64,000 nt of DNA from Paenibacillus prosopidis (GTDB lineage Bacteria > Bacillota > Bacilli > Paenibacillales > Paenibacillaceae), in the NCBI RefSeq assembly GCF_003337375.1, contig NZ_QPJD01000019.1:1-64000 (forward strand), in the 5' to 3' direction. Under the pieces are notes generated by a model. That model did not search any database and was not told where the DNA came from. It saw only the letters and a list, made by a program, of their open reading frames with translations. Positions 34,910 through 44,719 of this stretch are shown piece after piece. How positions within the stretch are numbered: the stretch's first letter is position 1; the number at the start of each line of letters is the position of its first letter. The position numbers were made by a program, and so were the translations under genes.

Positions 34910-35737
34910 ATGAATGTAAATTATGATCCATTGATCTCATCTGTACAAAATGACAAGGTCAAGCAGTGGGCATCGCTGCTCGACAAAAAATACCGCGATC
35001 GCACCGGACAGTTTCTAATTGAAGGTGTTCATTTAGTGTTGGAAGCTCTGAAGGGCAGCGTCGGTGTAATGGCAATCATCTATGACGCGGAGCGCGGAAT
35101 TCCTGCAGAGCTGGCGACTGTGCGAGAAGAGAGGCAAGCAGCAGGAACAAACGATGCGGAATGGGTACAAGCATCCCGCGCGGTCATGGCGAAATGTACG
35201 GGAACGGATACTCCGCCGCCAGTGTTCGCCGTTGTAACTAAGTTATCTGCCGATACGAAAACGTTATTCACAGGTAATTGCCTCGTCGTCGTACTTGACG
35301 GGGTGCGCGACCCAGGAAACGCCGGAACGATTATTCGTAGTGCTGATGCAGTTGGAGCGGATGCGGTTATCCTTGGCAAAGGCAGCGTCGATCTATATAA
35401 CCCCAAAACGGTCAGGTCGACGATGGGCTCTTTGTTTCATTTGCCTATTATTGAAGCAGATTTGCTAGCGCTTCTGCCGCAAGCGAAAGCCCATGGCATT
35501 AAGCTAATTGGCACAAGCCTGCAGGCCCAGCATACTTGCTATGGCTATGACTGGACCCAGCCGACATGGCTGCTCATGGGCAGTGAATCGGAAGGATTGT
35601 CGCGGGATGTGAGGGAACAAGTGGATGAGTCCGTCATTATTCCAATGGTTGGACAAGCGGAGTCGCTCAACGTAGCTATGGCAGCCACGGTCTTGCTCTA
35701 TGAGAGCTTAAGGCAGCGGGAGTACAATAACTTATAA
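34910..35737 (+). CDS. SpoU-type RNA 2'-O-methyltransferase (YsgA-like)
   Basis: TrmH/SpoU-class methyltransferase acting on rRNA or tRNA ribose. The N-terminal substrate-binding domain (NDKVKQWASLLDKKYRDRTG then FLIEGVHLV) precedes the knotted SPOUT domain with VLDGVRDPGNAGTIIRSADA, LLMGSESEGLS and IPMVGQAESLNVAMAA. It matches Bacillus YsgA, which also sits next to sspI but ahead of pheST. Here the next genes are a sugar island instead. It starts 8 nt after ktrA. Confidence 0.9.
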   Translation: MNVNYDPLISSVQNDKVKQWASLLDKKYRDRTGQFLIEGVHLVLEALKGSVGVMAIIYDAERGIPAELATVREERQAAGTNDAEWVQASRAVMAKCTGTDTPPPVFAVVTKLSADTKTLFTGNCLVVVLDGVRDPGNAGTIIRSADAVGADAVILGKGSVDLYNPKTVRSTMGSLFHLPIIEADLLALLPQAKAHGIKLIGTSLQAQHTCYGYDWTQPTWLLMGSESEGLSRDVREQVDESVIIPMVGQAESLNVAMAATVLLYESLRQREYNNL

Positions 35738-35842
35738 ATTTCGTAAAAGGGCATATTTCCGATTCACCTGTTTGAAGCTTAGTGATTGCCTGCCGATCCA
35801 CGCTGGAGCGGTAGACTGTAACCAGAACGGGAGTGAAAGTGG

Positions 35843-36646
35843 ATGGAATTAAAAACGTTTAAAGCAATTTGGGGGATGCCGGGGCACTGGGATACACAGC
35901 TGAAGCAAATTGCTGAAGCCGGATATACCGGTGTTGAAAGCGGAATGCCTGCCTTAGAAGATGAATCGTTATTTAAAGAACTGCTGCAAAAATATGATTT
36001 GGAGCTCATTATGCTGGTGTATACCAGCGGAGATCATAAAGCATCGTTTGAGGAACAGGTTGAGCGAGCCGCCGGATTTAAACCATTATTAATCAATTCT
36101 CACAGCGCGAAGGACTCCATGCCGTATGATGAGCAACTCGTCTTTTTTGAACATGCGCTTCGGCTTGAACAACAGGCAGGGATTCCTATCGGACACGAAA
36201 CCCATCGCGGCCGGGCTACTTATACGCCATGGAGTACGGGTCGTTTGCTTCGAGATTTTCCGGACCTCAAAATCGTGGCGGACTTTAGCCATTGGTGCTG
36301 CGTCTGTGAATCCATGCTGCCGGATCAAGAGGAAAACCTGAAGCTCGCCATTCAGCATACGATTCACATTCATGGCAGGGTAGGTTATGAGCAAGGGCCG
36401 CAGGTTCCGGATTATCGTGCGCCCGAATATGAATACGCATTGTTGAAGCACGAACGATGGTGGGATGAGATTTGCGCCAATCATAACACCGGAGGGCGCC
36501 CATTTGTGACCTTTACGCCGGAGTTTGGTCCTCCGGGATATATGCATACCCAACCGTTTACCAATCAACCCGTAGTGGATTTGTGGGATATTTGTTACGC
36601 GATGAATCAACGGTTTCGTGAAAGGTTTACAAGTCAATTCTCCTAG
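35843..36646 (+). CDS. sugar phosphate isomerase/epimerase family protein
   Basis: TIM-barrel protein of the xylose-isomerase-like superfamily, 267 residues. Likely metal ligands appear in GHETHRGRATYTP, VADFSHW, HIHGRVG and TFTPEFGPPG. ATG 35843 lies after GGGAGTGAAAG. It precedes the LacI regulator and the inositol operon, so an IolH/IolI-like role in inositol or related sugar catabolism is possible but not shown by the sequence. Confidence 0.78.
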   Translation: MELKTFKAIWGMPGHWDTQLKQIAEAGYTGVESGMPALEDESLFKELLQKYDLELIMLVYTSGDHKASFEEQVERAAGFKPLLINSHSAKDSMPYDEQLVFFEHALRLEQQAGIPIGHETHRGRATYTPWSTGRLLRDFPDLKIVADFSHWCCVCESMLPDQEENLKLAIQHTIHIHGRVGYEQGPQVPDYRAPEYEYALLKHERWWDEICANHNTGGRPFVTFTPEFGPPGYMHTQPFTNQPVVDLWDICYAMNQRFRERFTSQFS

Positions 36647-36652
36647 ACAACG

Positions 36653-36688
36653 AAGTCCTAACGATTATCTAAAGTCGTTGGGACTTTT
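36653..36688 (+). terminator. terminator after the isomerase gene
   Basis: AAGTCCTAACGA pairs with TCGTTGGGACTT around a 10-nt loop, followed by TTTTAA. Confidence 0.75.
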
Positions 36689-36695
36689 AATGTTC

Positions 36696-36724
36696 TTTAC
36701 CTATTATAGTCATAGTCTTATAAT
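36696..36724 (+). promoter_or_regulatory. promoter of the lacI-family gene
   Basis: TTTACC (36696-36701), a 17-nt spacer and a consensus TATAAT (36719-36724). It lies immediately after the preceding terminator. Confidence 0.6.
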
Positions 36725-36800
36725 GAACATCAAAGCGCACAAGACAGTCACCTTTGGCAGGTGATCGCTTCTATCATTGATGCCGGAAATGAGTGTTCAC

Positions 36801-37802
36801 ATGAAATCGACTATTTATGACATTGCAAGGTTGGCAGGGGTTTCTACAGCAACGGTGTCGAAGGTGATAAATAATACGGGCAGAATCAGCGACCAAACGA
36901 GGGAAAGGATCAACCGGATCATGGAAGATCTCAATTATCGCCCTAATGTGCTGGCATCTGCGATGAAAGGGAAATCGACCTATCAAATTGCATTTCTGAT
37001 TCCTGACATCGATAATCCAATATATGCCCAGTATTTGAAGCATATCGAAGCGTACGGCCAAGAACTCGGGTATAACATTGTGTTGTGCAGTACTGACAAC
37101 GATTTCGCAAAAGAAACACGCCACATTACTCTGCTAAGGCAGAGACGTGTGGACGGTTTTATCATAGCATCCAAATTTAAAAATGATGAACTGCTGAAGC
37201 AGCTTGTCGAGGAGGGATTCCCGATCGCCCTTTTTGCGCATGAGCGTCCCGGAATTTCTATTGACAGCGTCACAGTCGATGACTATATGGGAGGCTACTT
37301 GGCATCTAAGCATCTTCATTCGCTTGGACACCGTAAAATTGGCGTTGTCGGTGAAGATTCCATTAGCAGCGATGAAAGGATACGCGGTTATAAGTTTGCT
37401 CTTTCAGAAGCAAACATCCCCGTTGATAACAAGCTGATCGTAGTAGGCGGAGCGACTCTGCAAGAAGCGGAGCAATCCGCGGCTGTGCTGCTCGATAGCG
37501 AGGATAGGCCGAGTGCGATTTTCGGTTGCAATGATATTTTAGCGATTGGTGTCATGCAGGCAGCCAAAGCGCGGGGAATAAGGATCCCTGAACAGTTATC
37601 GGTCATTGGATTTGACGACACGCCGCTTTGTTCAATTGTATCGCCGAGATTATCGTCTATCTCGCTGCCTGTACGGGAGTTAGGAAAGCATGTAACGGAC
37701 ATCATTATCAGCAAAATCGAACATAGTGATACGGTGAAGCAGCGTATTCGCTTGCTGCCCGAGCTTGCGGATCGGGATTCGACCGCTCCTGTGAATATGT
37801 AA
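36801..37802 (+). CDS. LacI-family regulator, probable repressor of the iol operon
   Basis: About 333 residues with an N-terminal LacI helix-turn-helix (TIYDIARLAGVSTATVSKVI) and a sugar-sensing domain (SIPD-type IAFLIPDIDNPIYAQY, IFGCNDILAIGVMQAAK). It lies upstream of iolD with two palindromic operators between, so it most likely replaces the DeoR-type IolR of Bacillus subtilis as inositol repressor. ATG 36801 gives the standard N-terminus MKSTIYDIA, but its ribosome site is weak. TTG 36777, ATG 36780 and ATG 36792 are alternatives. Confidence 0.85.
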   Translation: MKSTIYDIARLAGVSTATVSKVINNTGRISDQTRERINRIMEDLNYRPNVLASAMKGKSTYQIAFLIPDIDNPIYAQYLKHIEAYGQELGYNIVLCSTDNDFAKETRHITLLRQRRVDGFIIASKFKNDELLKQLVEEGFPIALFAHERPGISIDSVTVDDYMGGYLASKHLHSLGHRKIGVVGEDSISSDERIRGYKFALSEANIPVDNKLIVVGGATLQEAEQSAAVLLDSEDRPSAIFGCNDILAIGVMQAAKARGIRIPEQLSVIGFDDTPLCSIVSPRLSSISLPVRELGKHVTDIIISKIEHSDTVKQRIRLLPELADRDSTAPVNM

Positions 37803-37939
37803 CCGCGGATCTCATCGTCATCGTCGCAAGTTCCCCTTCAATCTACAGTGGAATCCATCCAGTATTTCGTACTGTGAAATCGTCCAGACTTGATTCTTAA
37901 TCCAACATAGCGTTCTTGGGGTTTCATTCTAATTAGAGA

Positions 37940-37985
37940 AGAGGCTGTCTCAAAAGTAGAAACATCTACTTTCGAGACAGCCTCT
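37940..37985 (+). terminator. long hairpin, probable terminator
   Basis: AGAGGCTGTCTCAAAAGTAGA pairs with its near-perfect complement across a short loop, about 20 bp of stem. GAGGCTGTCTC hairpins of this kind are widespread in Bacillales intergenic regions, as terminators or IS-related remnants. The T run is short (CTTGTTATT). Confidence 0.55.
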
Positions 37986-37991
37986 TGTTAT

Positions 37992-38011
37992 TGGAGTAAC
38001 CGGTTACCCTT
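37992..38011 (+). promoter_or_regulatory. auxiliary LacI operator of the iol operon
   Basis: TGGAGTAACCGGTTACCCTT contains the perfect 12-bp palindrome GTAACCGGTTAC and shares 16 of 20 positions with the main operator, including the complete right half CGGTTACCCTT. Its centre is 159 bp upstream of the main operator centre, close to 15 helical turns. Confidence 0.6.
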
Positions 38012-38113
38012 AAATCCGATATTTTTAGATGGATTAAAGGTGGTTCTTACGACCTAATCGAGTTTTATTCACAAAATCCGGTGATTTCAATCAAAAAGAA
38101 TCAAAAACGGATA

Positions 38114-38142
38114 TTGAATTGTTCAAAAAACTAAAGTATAAT
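38114..38142 (+). promoter_or_regulatory. promoter of iolD-E-C-A-G-B
   Basis: TTGAAT (38114-38119), a 17-nt spacer and consensus TATAAT (38137-38142). Transcription would begin near 38149, at the edge of the operator, leaving a leader of about 167 nt. Confidence 0.75.
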
Positions 38143-38150
38143 CGTCACAA

Positions 38151-38170
38151 AAGGGTAATCGGTTACCCTT
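38151..38170 (+). promoter_or_regulatory. main LacI operator of the iol operon
   Basis: AAGGGTAATCGGTTACCCTT is a 20-bp palindrome with one mismatched pair at its centre. Its position from about +3 to +22 is classic for repression by a LacI-family protein. Confidence 0.75.
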
Positions 38171-38255
38171 GTTTGTATCCCAACTACAATTTGTTTTCTT
38201 ATTAACGAATCACAACTGGGTAGTCAAAGTGTCGGTTCCATTTTTTTATGTGGTT

Positions 38256-38269
38256 TGAAAGCGTTTTCT
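38256..38269 (+). promoter_or_regulatory. cre site (CcpA) in the iol leader
   Basis: TGAAAGCGTTTTCT matches all 14 positions of TGWAARCGYTWNCW. It lies about 107 nt into the transcript, where CcpA bound with HPr-Ser-P blocks elongation. Confidence 0.7.
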
Positions 38270-38315
38270 GGAATATTCATCATTACGATGAGAACGGATA
38301 TGGAGGTAATCATTC

Positions 38316-40181
38316 ATGAGCAGGATACGATTGACAATGGCCCAAGCGCTGTTGAAGTTTTTGGATCAGCAGTATATTTCCGTCGATGGAGTTGAAACGA
38401 AGTTTGTAAAAGGCGTTATGGGGATTTTCGGACATGGGAATGTGACAGGTATTGGCGAAGCTTTGGAACGCAGTGCAGGTGAATTGCAATATATTCAAGG
38501 CAAAAATGAACAGGGGATGGTTCACTCCGCAGCCGCCTATGCCAAACAAACGAACCGAAAACAAATTTATGCGTGTACCTCCTCTATCGGCCCCGGTGCT
38601 TTAAATATGGTGACTGCCGCTGCTACTGCGACGGTTAACCGTATTCCGGTACTGCTTCTGCCGGGGGATAATTTTGCAAGCAGACAGCCCGATCCGGTTC
38701 TGCAGCAGCTTGAAGACAGCGGAGACTACACGGTCTCCGCAACGGATTGTTTCAAACCGGTCAGTAAATATTGGGACCGGATTATTCGCCCGGAGCAGCT
38801 AATGTCAGCAGCCGTTCAAGCGATGAGAGTTCTGACTAACCCTGCCGAGACAGGAGCGGTTACGCTGGCTCTGCCGCAGGACGTTCAAGCGGAGGCCTAT
38901 GATTATCCGGAATCCTTTTTTAGCAAAAGAGTGCATTATGTCGATCGTTGTTCGCCTGCACCTGCTGCCCTTCTCCGGGCAGTGGAGCTGATGAAAGGCA
39001 AGAAGAATCCGCTCATTATGGCCGGAGGCGGCGTGCTGTATTCCGAGGCGGCGGGAGAGTTGCTGGAATTTGCAGAGACATTTGGCATTCCGGTTGCCGA
39101 AACGCAAGCGGGAAAAAGCGTCATTTCATGGAGGCATCCGCTAAGCGTCGGTGGGGTTGGGGTAACGGGGACGCTGGCAGCCAATAGACTTGCGCAGCAA
39201 GCGGATTTAATTATCGGCGTCGGTACGCGTTACTCGGATTTTACAACGTCATCGAAGTCAGCGTTCGAAAATACGGAAGTGCAGTTTCTCAATATTAACG
39301 TGAATGGTTTGGATGCATCGAAGCTGAACGGTGTTTCCCTTATCGCTGACTCAAGGGAGGGTCTGAACGCGTTAAGGGAAGCCTTGTCTGCGGTTCAATA
39401 CCGCTCAGCCTATGCGAATGGGGACATATTGGCATTAAAAGAGCAATGGGACGCTGAGGTTGATCGTTTATACGCGCTGGAAAACGAACAGGGGCTGACA
39501 CAAACCCGTGCGCTAGGCGTGATTAACAGGGCGATCGGTTCCTCTGCAGTCATTGTGTGCGCAGCCGGCAGTCTGCCTGGCGACCTGCACCGGGTATGGA
39601 GATGCGAGGAGCCGAAAACCTACCATATGGAATATGGCTTTTCATGTATGGGATATGAGGTGTCTGGCGCATTCGGCGCGGCACTCGCTGAGCCAAACCG
39701 GGAAGTCTACGCCCTTGTGGGTGATGGAAGCTACCTGATGCTGCATTCGGAGATCGTTACGAGCTTGCAGGAGGGTACAAAATTTACGGTCCTTTTGTTT
39801 GATAACCATGGGTATCAATGTATTCATAATTTGCAAAGGGGACATGGCAGCGATGGCTTCGGCAACGAATTCCGTTATCGGGATGCGGAAACCGGCAGGC
39901 TGACAGGCAGCTATATGCCGATCGATTTCGCCGCACACGCGCGCAGCATGGGAGTCAAGACGTATAAAGCCGGAACGGCGGAGCAATTGGAGGAAGCGCT
40001 GAGGCAAGCAAAGGAAGAAACGGTTACGACGCTGATCGAAATTCCAGTCCTGCCGGGTACAAATACGGGCGGGTACGAGTCCTGGTGGAACGTCGGCGTG
40101 CCTGAGGTATCCGCAAGCGGGAAAGTCGTTTCGGCTCATAAGGAAATGAAGAACCGGATTGAACAAATCCATTTATTTTAA
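38316..40181 (+). CDS. iolD: 3D-(3,5/4)-trihydroxycyclohexane-1,2-dione hydrolase
   Basis: Thiamine-diphosphate enzyme that opens the ring of the inositol-derived dione to give 5-deoxy-glucuronate. The 621 residues follow the acetolactate-synthase fold: the N-terminal domain starts [21 protein letters not shown], and the C-terminal ThDP/Mg motif is [21 protein letters not shown]. The start follows TGGAGGTAAT. It is the first gene of the iol operon, directly behind the operator and cre site. The order D-E-C-A-G-B differs from the B. subtilis operon. Confidence 0.95.
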   Translation: MSRIRLTMAQALLKFLDQQYISVDGVETKFVKGVMGIFGHGNVTGIGEALERSAGELQYIQGKNEQGMVHSAAAYAKQTNRKQIYACTSSIGPGALNMVTAAATATVNRIPVLLLPGDNFASRQPDPVLQQLEDSGDYTVSATDCFKPVSKYWDRIIRPEQLMSAAVQAMRVLTNPAETGAVTLALPQDVQAEAYDYPESFFSKRVHYVDRCSPAPAALLRAVELMKGKKNPLIMAGGGVLYSEAAGELLEFAETFGIPVAETQAGKSVISWRHPLSVGGVGVTGTLAANRLAQQADLIIGVGTRYSDFTTSSKSAFENTEVQFLNINVNGLDASKLNGVSLIADSREGLNALREALSAVQYRSAYANGDILALKEQWDAEVDRLYALENEQGLTQTRALGVINRAIGSSAVIVCAAGSLPGDLHRVWRCEEPKTYHMEYGFSCMGYEVSGAFGAALAEPNREVYALVGDGSYLMLHSEIVTSLQEGTKFTVLLFDNHGYQCIHNLQRGHGSDGFGNEFRYRDAETGRLTGSYMPIDFAAHARSMGVKTYKAGTAEQLEEALRQAKEETVTTLIEIPVLPGTNTGGYESWWNVGVPEVSASGKVVSAHKEMKNRIEQIHLF

Positions 40182-40207
40182 ACCTATTTTTACGATGGAG
40201 GCACGCT

Positions 40208-41119
40208 ATGAGACAAATACCGTTCCGGATTGGAGCTCATCCGATTAATTGGGTTGGCGAGGACGTGAAAGAGCACGGCGAACATACCACTTATGAACAA
40301 ATTCTCGATGATATGCAATCATTAGGATTACTAGGAACGGAAATGGGCCGCAAGTATCCCCAAGACATTGATTTGCTGAAACAAGAGCTTGCTAAACGGG
40401 GAATGCAGCTCGTCTCACAGTGGAAATCGGTTCTGTTTTCAGACCCTTCCTACCGGGAAGAGGAACTGGCGGGCTATCGGGCGCATGTGGAGTTTTTGAA
40501 AGAAATGGGCTGCAAGGTAATCAGCACATGCGAGATAGGAGGATCGCCGCAATTCGATCCGAGGCGTTCGCCGGACCAAAAAGGCGTCATAAGACTGGAT
40601 GAAACGGGCTGGAAAAGCCTTGCCGAAGGGTTGAATGCAGCGGGAGCCATAGCCAAGGAATACGGATTGACCTTAACCTACCATCACCATGGAGGCACTG
40701 TTGTCGAACGGCCTGAAGAGATCGACCGGCTGATGGAGCTGACCGATCCCGACGCAGTTAGCTTACTGTACGATACCGGTCATGCCTATTATGGGGGAGC
40801 AGATCCGCTTACTGTACTGCGAAAGCATTATGACCGTATCGCTTATGTCCATCTAAAAGATATTCGTAAGAGCGTACTGGAGCGCGCGCGGGAGGAGCAG
40901 GCGGATTTTATCACTTGCATCCGAAGAGGCGTATTTACCCTCCCTGGAACGGGCGATCTTGATTTGCAGCCCATTATAAATGAATTGCTGGACCGCGGTT
41001 ACGACGGGTGGGCGATGCTCGAGGGTGAACAGGATCCGGCCGAGCATCCTCCGTATGAATACGCCAGGAAAGCGCTGGACTACTTGAATGCAGTCATTAT
41101 CAAGAAAGCGGGTGAATAG
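40208..41119 (+). CDS. iolE: inosose dehydratase
   Basis: Dehydrates 2-keto-myo-inositol to the trihydroxycyclohexane-dione, the IolD substrate. It is a TIM-barrel protein of 303 residues with the family start RIGAHPINWVGEDVKEHGE and metal-ligand segments LTYHHHGGTVVE, LLYDTGHAYYGG and AYVHLKD. ATG 40208 follows GATGGAGG. It lies 26 nt after iolD and 3 nt before iolC. Confidence 0.95.
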   Translation: MRQIPFRIGAHPINWVGEDVKEHGEHTTYEQILDDMQSLGLLGTEMGRKYPQDIDLLKQELAKRGMQLVSQWKSVLFSDPSYREEELAGYRAHVEFLKEMGCKVISTCEIGGSPQFDPRRSPDQKGVIRLDETGWKSLAEGLNAAGAIAKEYGLTLTYHHHGGTVVERPEEIDRLMELTDPDAVSLLYDTGHAYYGGADPLTVLRKHYDRIAYVHLKDIRKSVLERAREEQADFITCIRRGVFTLPGTGDLDLQPIINELLDRGYDGWAMLEGEQDPAEHPPYEYARKALDYLNAVIIKKAGE

Positions 41120-41122
41120 ATC

Positions 41123-42142
41123 GTGGAGTACATTGCATTTCCTGCAAATAGAAGGTTTGATTTCACAGCGATAGGAAGGCTGTGCATCGACCTGAACGCC
41201 AATGAAATCAACCGGCCCATGGAGGAAACCGTAACCTTCACCAAATATGTCGGCGGTTCTCCTGCGAATATTACGATAGGCATGTCCAGATTTGGAATGA
41301 AGACGGCGTTTATCGGAAAGATCGCGAATGATCAAATGGGACGGTTTATCGAAGGCTACTTGAAGAAAAACGATATTGATACCGGAAATGTCATTACCGA
41401 TAATACCGGCGCGGTTACGGGCCTGGCTTTTACGGAGATCAAGAGCCCAAGGGATTGCAGCATTTTAATGTACCGGGATAATGTGGCGGATCTTAAGCTT
41501 AACGCGGAGGAAGTGCAAGAAGATTTAATAGCCGATTCCAAGCTGCTGCTCATTTCCGGAACGGCTTTGGCGAAGAGTCCGTCAAGGGAAGCGGTGTTTC
41601 AAGCGCTTGAGTACGCCAAGAAGCATGATGTAGTCGTAGCGTTCGACATTGATTATCGTCCTTACACGTGGAGCTCGCATGAGGAAACGGCGGTTTATTA
41701 TAATTTGGCGGCGGAAAAATGCGACATTATCGTTGGCACCCGGGAAGAGTTCGATATGATGGAACGATTTGACCGCAACCCGGAACGGGACGATCAAGTG
41801 ACAGCTTCCAAGTGGTTTGATTACAAAGCCAAAATTGTCATTATCAAGCACGGTAAAGCAGGATCTATTGCCTATACGAAGGATGGCGCCAGTCACCGGG
41901 CGAAGAGTTTTCCGGCTAAAGTGGTGAAGACGTTCGGCGCAGGCGATTCGTATGCGGCCGGATTCCTGTATGGCGTCATGCAGGGCTGGACGCTGGAGAA
42001 GAGCATGGAATTCGGCAGCGCCTCCGCTTGTATCGTTATTTCAAGCCACAGCTGCTCCGATGCGATGCCGACAGTCGAACAGGTAGAGACGTATATTAAC
42101 CGCAGTAATGCTGGCGAGATCAGTAACAGCTTCTCATTTTAG
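41123..42142 (+). CDS. iolC: 5-dehydro-2-deoxygluconokinase
   Basis: PfkB-family kinase that phosphorylates 2-deoxy-5-keto-gluconate. The 339 residues contain the two PfkB signatures, the early GGSPANITIGMSRFGMKTAFIGK and the late anion-hole motif TFGAGDSYAAGFLYG. The GTG start follows GCGGGTGA and lies 3 nt behind iolE, so the two are coupled. The aldolase for its product (IolJ) is not in this window. Confidence 0.94.
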   Translation: MEYIAFPANRRFDFTAIGRLCIDLNANEINRPMEETVTFTKYVGGSPANITIGMSRFGMKTAFIGKIANDQMGRFIEGYLKKNDIDTGNVITDNTGAVTGLAFTEIKSPRDCSILMYRDNVADLKLNAEEVQEDLIADSKLLLISGTALAKSPSREAVFQALEYAKKHDVVVAFDIDYRPYTWSSHEETAVYYNLAAEKCDIIVGTREEFDMMERFDRNPERDDQVTASKWFDYKAKIVIIKHGKAGSIAYTKDGASHRAKSFPAKVVKTFGAGDSYAAGFLYGVMQGWTLEKSMEFGSASACIVISSHSCSDAMPTVEQVETYINRSNAGEISNSFSF

Positions 42143-42159
42143 AAAGGGGATAGGATACG

Positions 42160-43605
42160 ATGACAACTTTGCTCAAAAACTGGATCGACGGTGAATGGAT
42201 AGAATCATCGGCAACCCAATTTGAACCGGTTTATAATCCGGCAACGGAAGAAATTTTAGCGCAGGTTCCGCTGTCAACGAAAGGCGAGGTGGATCTGGCC
42301 GTTCAGAAGGCGCAGGAAGCATTTAAAACCTGGAGCCGTACGCCGGTGCCCCGCCGTGCACGCATCCTGTTTAAATACCAGCAGCTGCTGGTAGATCATT
42401 GGGAAGAGCTTGCCGGGCTCATTACAAAAGAAAACGGAAAGAGCTACAGCGAAGCGTACGGCGAGGTACTGCGTGGTATCGAATGCGTGGAGTTCGCGGC
42501 TGGCGCTCCGACGCTGATGATGGGCAAGCAGCTCCCGGATATCGCCTCCAATTTGGAATCGGGAATGTACCGCTACCCGATCGGCGTAGTCGGGGGAATT
42601 ACGCCGTTCAATTTTCCAATGATGGTGCCTTGCTGGATGTTCCCGCTCGCTATTGCTTGCGGCAACACGTTCGTGCTGAAGCCGTCTGAGCGTACGCCGC
42701 TTCTTGCGGGACGTCTGGCGGAGCTGTTCCATGAAGCAGGTCTTCCTGCAGGCGTGTTAAACATTGTGCATGGCGCGCACGATGTGGTTAACGGTATTTT
42801 GGAGCACCCGGGCATTAAAGCGGTTTCCTTCGTAGGATCGCAACCAGTAGCGGAGTACGTGTACAAAACCGCGTCCGCTCACGGTAAACGTGTGCAGGCG
42901 CTGGCCGGCGCCAAAAATCACTCCATCGTACTGCCGGACGCCAATCTTGACTTGGCGGTCAAGGAAATCGTAAACGCCGCATTCGGATCCGCTGGAGAGC
43001 GCTGTATGGCCTGTTCCGTTGTTGTTGCAGTCGGCAGCATCGGCGACGAGCTTGTGAGCAGATTGGTTAAAGCAGCCGATCAGATTACGATCGGCAACGG
43101 CTTGGATGAGGGCGTGTTCCTAGGTCCGGTAATTCGGGGGTCTCAAAAGGACCGCGCGGTGAAATATATTGAGATCGGACAAAATGAGGGCGCTTTGCTC
43201 GTACGCGACGGCCGTACGGATTCGGCTTCATCCGGAGCGGGGTATTTTGTTGGTCCCACGATTTTTGATCAAGTGCAGTGCGGCATGAAGATTTGGGAGG
43301 ATGAAATATTTGCGCCAGTCCTGTCCGTGGTGAGGGTTGAAACGCTGGAAGATGCGATTGAGCTGGCGAATCGTTCCGAGTTCGCAAACGGGGCTTGTTT
43401 GTTTACGGTTAACGGCGGCAGCGTGCGTCAATTCCGCGAAACGATCGATGCAGGGATGCTGGGAGTTAACCTTGGCGTACCGGCACCTATGGCATTCTTC
43501 CCGTTCTCTGGCTGGAAAAAATCGTTCTACGGCGATTTGCATGCCAACGGTACGGACGGCGTAGAGTTTTACACTCGCAAAAAAATGGTAACGACCCGCT
43601 GGTAG
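42160..43605 (+). CDS. iolA: methylmalonate-semialdehyde dehydrogenase (acylating)
   Basis: CoA-dependent aldehyde dehydrogenase (MmsA family) that turns malonic semialdehyde from inositol into acetyl-CoA and CO2. The 481 residues carry [19 protein letters not shown], the nucleotide-binding [13 protein letters not shown] and the catalytic Cys282 in [10 protein letters not shown]. Start after AGAAAGGGGATAGG. Sequence length and motifs are normal. Confidence 0.95.
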   Translation: MTTLLKNWIDGEWIESSATQFEPVYNPATEEILAQVPLSTKGEVDLAVQKAQEAFKTWSRTPVPRRARILFKYQQLLVDHWEELAGLITKENGKSYSEAYGEVLRGIECVEFAAGAPTLMMGKQLPDIASNLESGMYRYPIGVVGGITPFNFPMMVPCWMFPLAIACGNTFVLKPSERTPLLAGRLAELFHEAGLPAGVLNIVHGAHDVVNGILEHPGIKAVSFVGSQPVAEYVYKTASAHGKRVQALAGAKNHSIVLPDANLDLAVKEIVNAAFGSAGERCMACSVVVAVGSIGDELVSRLVKAADQITIGNGLDEGVFLGPVIRGSQKDRAVKYIEIGQNEGALLVRDGRTDSASSGAGYFVGPTIFDQVQCGMKIWEDEIFAPVLSVVRVETLEDAIELANRSEFANGACLFTVNGGSVRQFRETIDAGMLGVNLGVPAPMAFFPFSGWKKSFYGDLHANGTDGVEFYTRKKMVTTRW

Positions 43606-43657
43606 GCACGAAAATGCATTTATTCGGAAGCTCGGGAAGAGCAGGGGGAAGAGCGAA

Positions 43658-44692
43658 TTGAAAAAAATAAATATCGGTATTATTGGCGCCGGGAGAATTG
43701 GCAAAATTCATGCGGACAACATTTTAAGATTTCCAAATGCTAAAATAACGGCAATCAGCGACCTGTTCGCGGGACCAGAGCTCGAGGCTTGGGCAGCTGA
43801 AAGAGGGATTGGCATCGTAACTAAAAACAGCGACGATATTATGTCCAATCCGGATATTGACGCGGTGTTTATTTGTTCCTCGACAGACACTCATGTACCG
43901 CTTATCAAGCAAGCCGCACAGGCGAACAAACATATCTTTTGCGAAAAGCCGGTGAGCATGGATATATCGCAAACGGAAGAAGCGCTCGAAGCAGTCAAGG
44001 CAGCCGGCGTAAAGCTGCAAATCGGGTTTAACCGGCGCTTCGACCATAATTTCAAACGGGTGCGCGAGCATGTCCAAGGAGGAACGATCGGAGAGCCGCA
44101 TCTGATTAAAATCACTTCGCGCGATCCGAACCCGCCGGGTGAAGATTATATTAAAGTATCCGGCGGTCTCTTTATGGATATGGCCATTCACGATTTCGAT
44201 ATGGCGAGGTATTTATCCGGAAGTGAAGTTGAGGAAGTGTATGCACAGGGTCAAGTGCTGGTCGATCCGGTATTTAGCAAATATGGGGATATAGATACCG
44301 CAATCATCACTCTCCGGTTCCGGAATGGCGCTTTAGGCGTGATCGACAACAGCCGTAAGGCAGTATATGGTTACGATCAGCGTGTGGAAGTGTTCGGGTC
44401 CAAGGGAAGCGTAACAGTAGCCAACGATCATCCGAATAGTGCGGTCGTAAGCACTGCGGAAGGGATCGTCTCTGACAAACCGCTTCATTTCTTCTTGGAA
44501 CGCTACAATGGCGCTTATGTGGATGAAACCCAGCAATTCATTGAAAGTCTTCTGAACGGCAAGCCTCTTGTCGTAGACGGGAACGACGGATTGCAAGCGG
44601 AGAAGATCGCGTTAGCCGCGAAGTTATCTGTAAGTTTGAACCGTCCGGTAAAGCTGAGCGAGGTTCATGAACTGAGAATGACGCTCGCGTAG
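43658..44692 (+). CDS. iolG: inositol 2-dehydrogenase
   Basis: Oxidises myo-inositol to 2-keto-myo-inositol, the first pathway step, with NAD. Gfo/Idh/MocA family, 344 residues: Rossmann GIIGAGRIGKIHADN, catalytic-lysine motif FCEKPVSMD and the active-site FMDMAIHDFDMARYL, matching the Asp/His pair of Bacillus IolG. A TTG start follows GGGGGAAGAG. It lies 52 nt after iolA and 27 nt before iolB. Confidence 0.93.
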   Translation: MKKINIGIIGAGRIGKIHADNILRFPNAKITAISDLFAGPELEAWAAERGIGIVTKNSDDIMSNPDIDAVFICSSTDTHVPLIKQAAQANKHIFCEKPVSMDISQTEEALEAVKAAGVKLQIGFNRRFDHNFKRVREHVQGGTIGEPHLIKITSRDPNPPGEDYIKVSGGLFMDMAIHDFDMARYLSGSEVEEVYAQGQVLVDPVFSKYGDIDTAIITLRFRNGALGVIDNSRKAVYGYDQRVEVFGSKGSVTVANDHPNSAVVSTAEGIVSDKPLHFFLERYNGAYVDETQQFIESLLNGKPLVVDGNDGLQAEKIALAAKLSVSLNRPVKLSEVHELRMTLA

Positions 44693-44719
44693 ATTGGACA
44701 ATTGAAGGAGTGAAGGGGA

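Larger units (their letters stand above)
37803..38315. other. gene-free control region of the iol operon
   Basis: A 513-nt stretch without a coding region. It contains a long hairpin at 37940-37985, an upstream operator, a promoter, an overlapping operator and a cre site, each listed separately. About 100 nt of AT-rich DNA lie between the two operators. Confidence 0.8.

Noticed and set aside
35738-35842. T-box or other riboswitch before the isomerase gene
   Set aside because: ysgA is often followed by pheST with a T-box, so I looked for the conserved T-box sequence and an antiterminator; neither is present in the 105 nt.
37940-37985. Terminal inverted repeat of an insertion sequence
   Set aside because: The GAGGCTGTCTC hairpin resembles some IS ends, but there is no transposase, partner end or target duplication; a terminator role is simpler.
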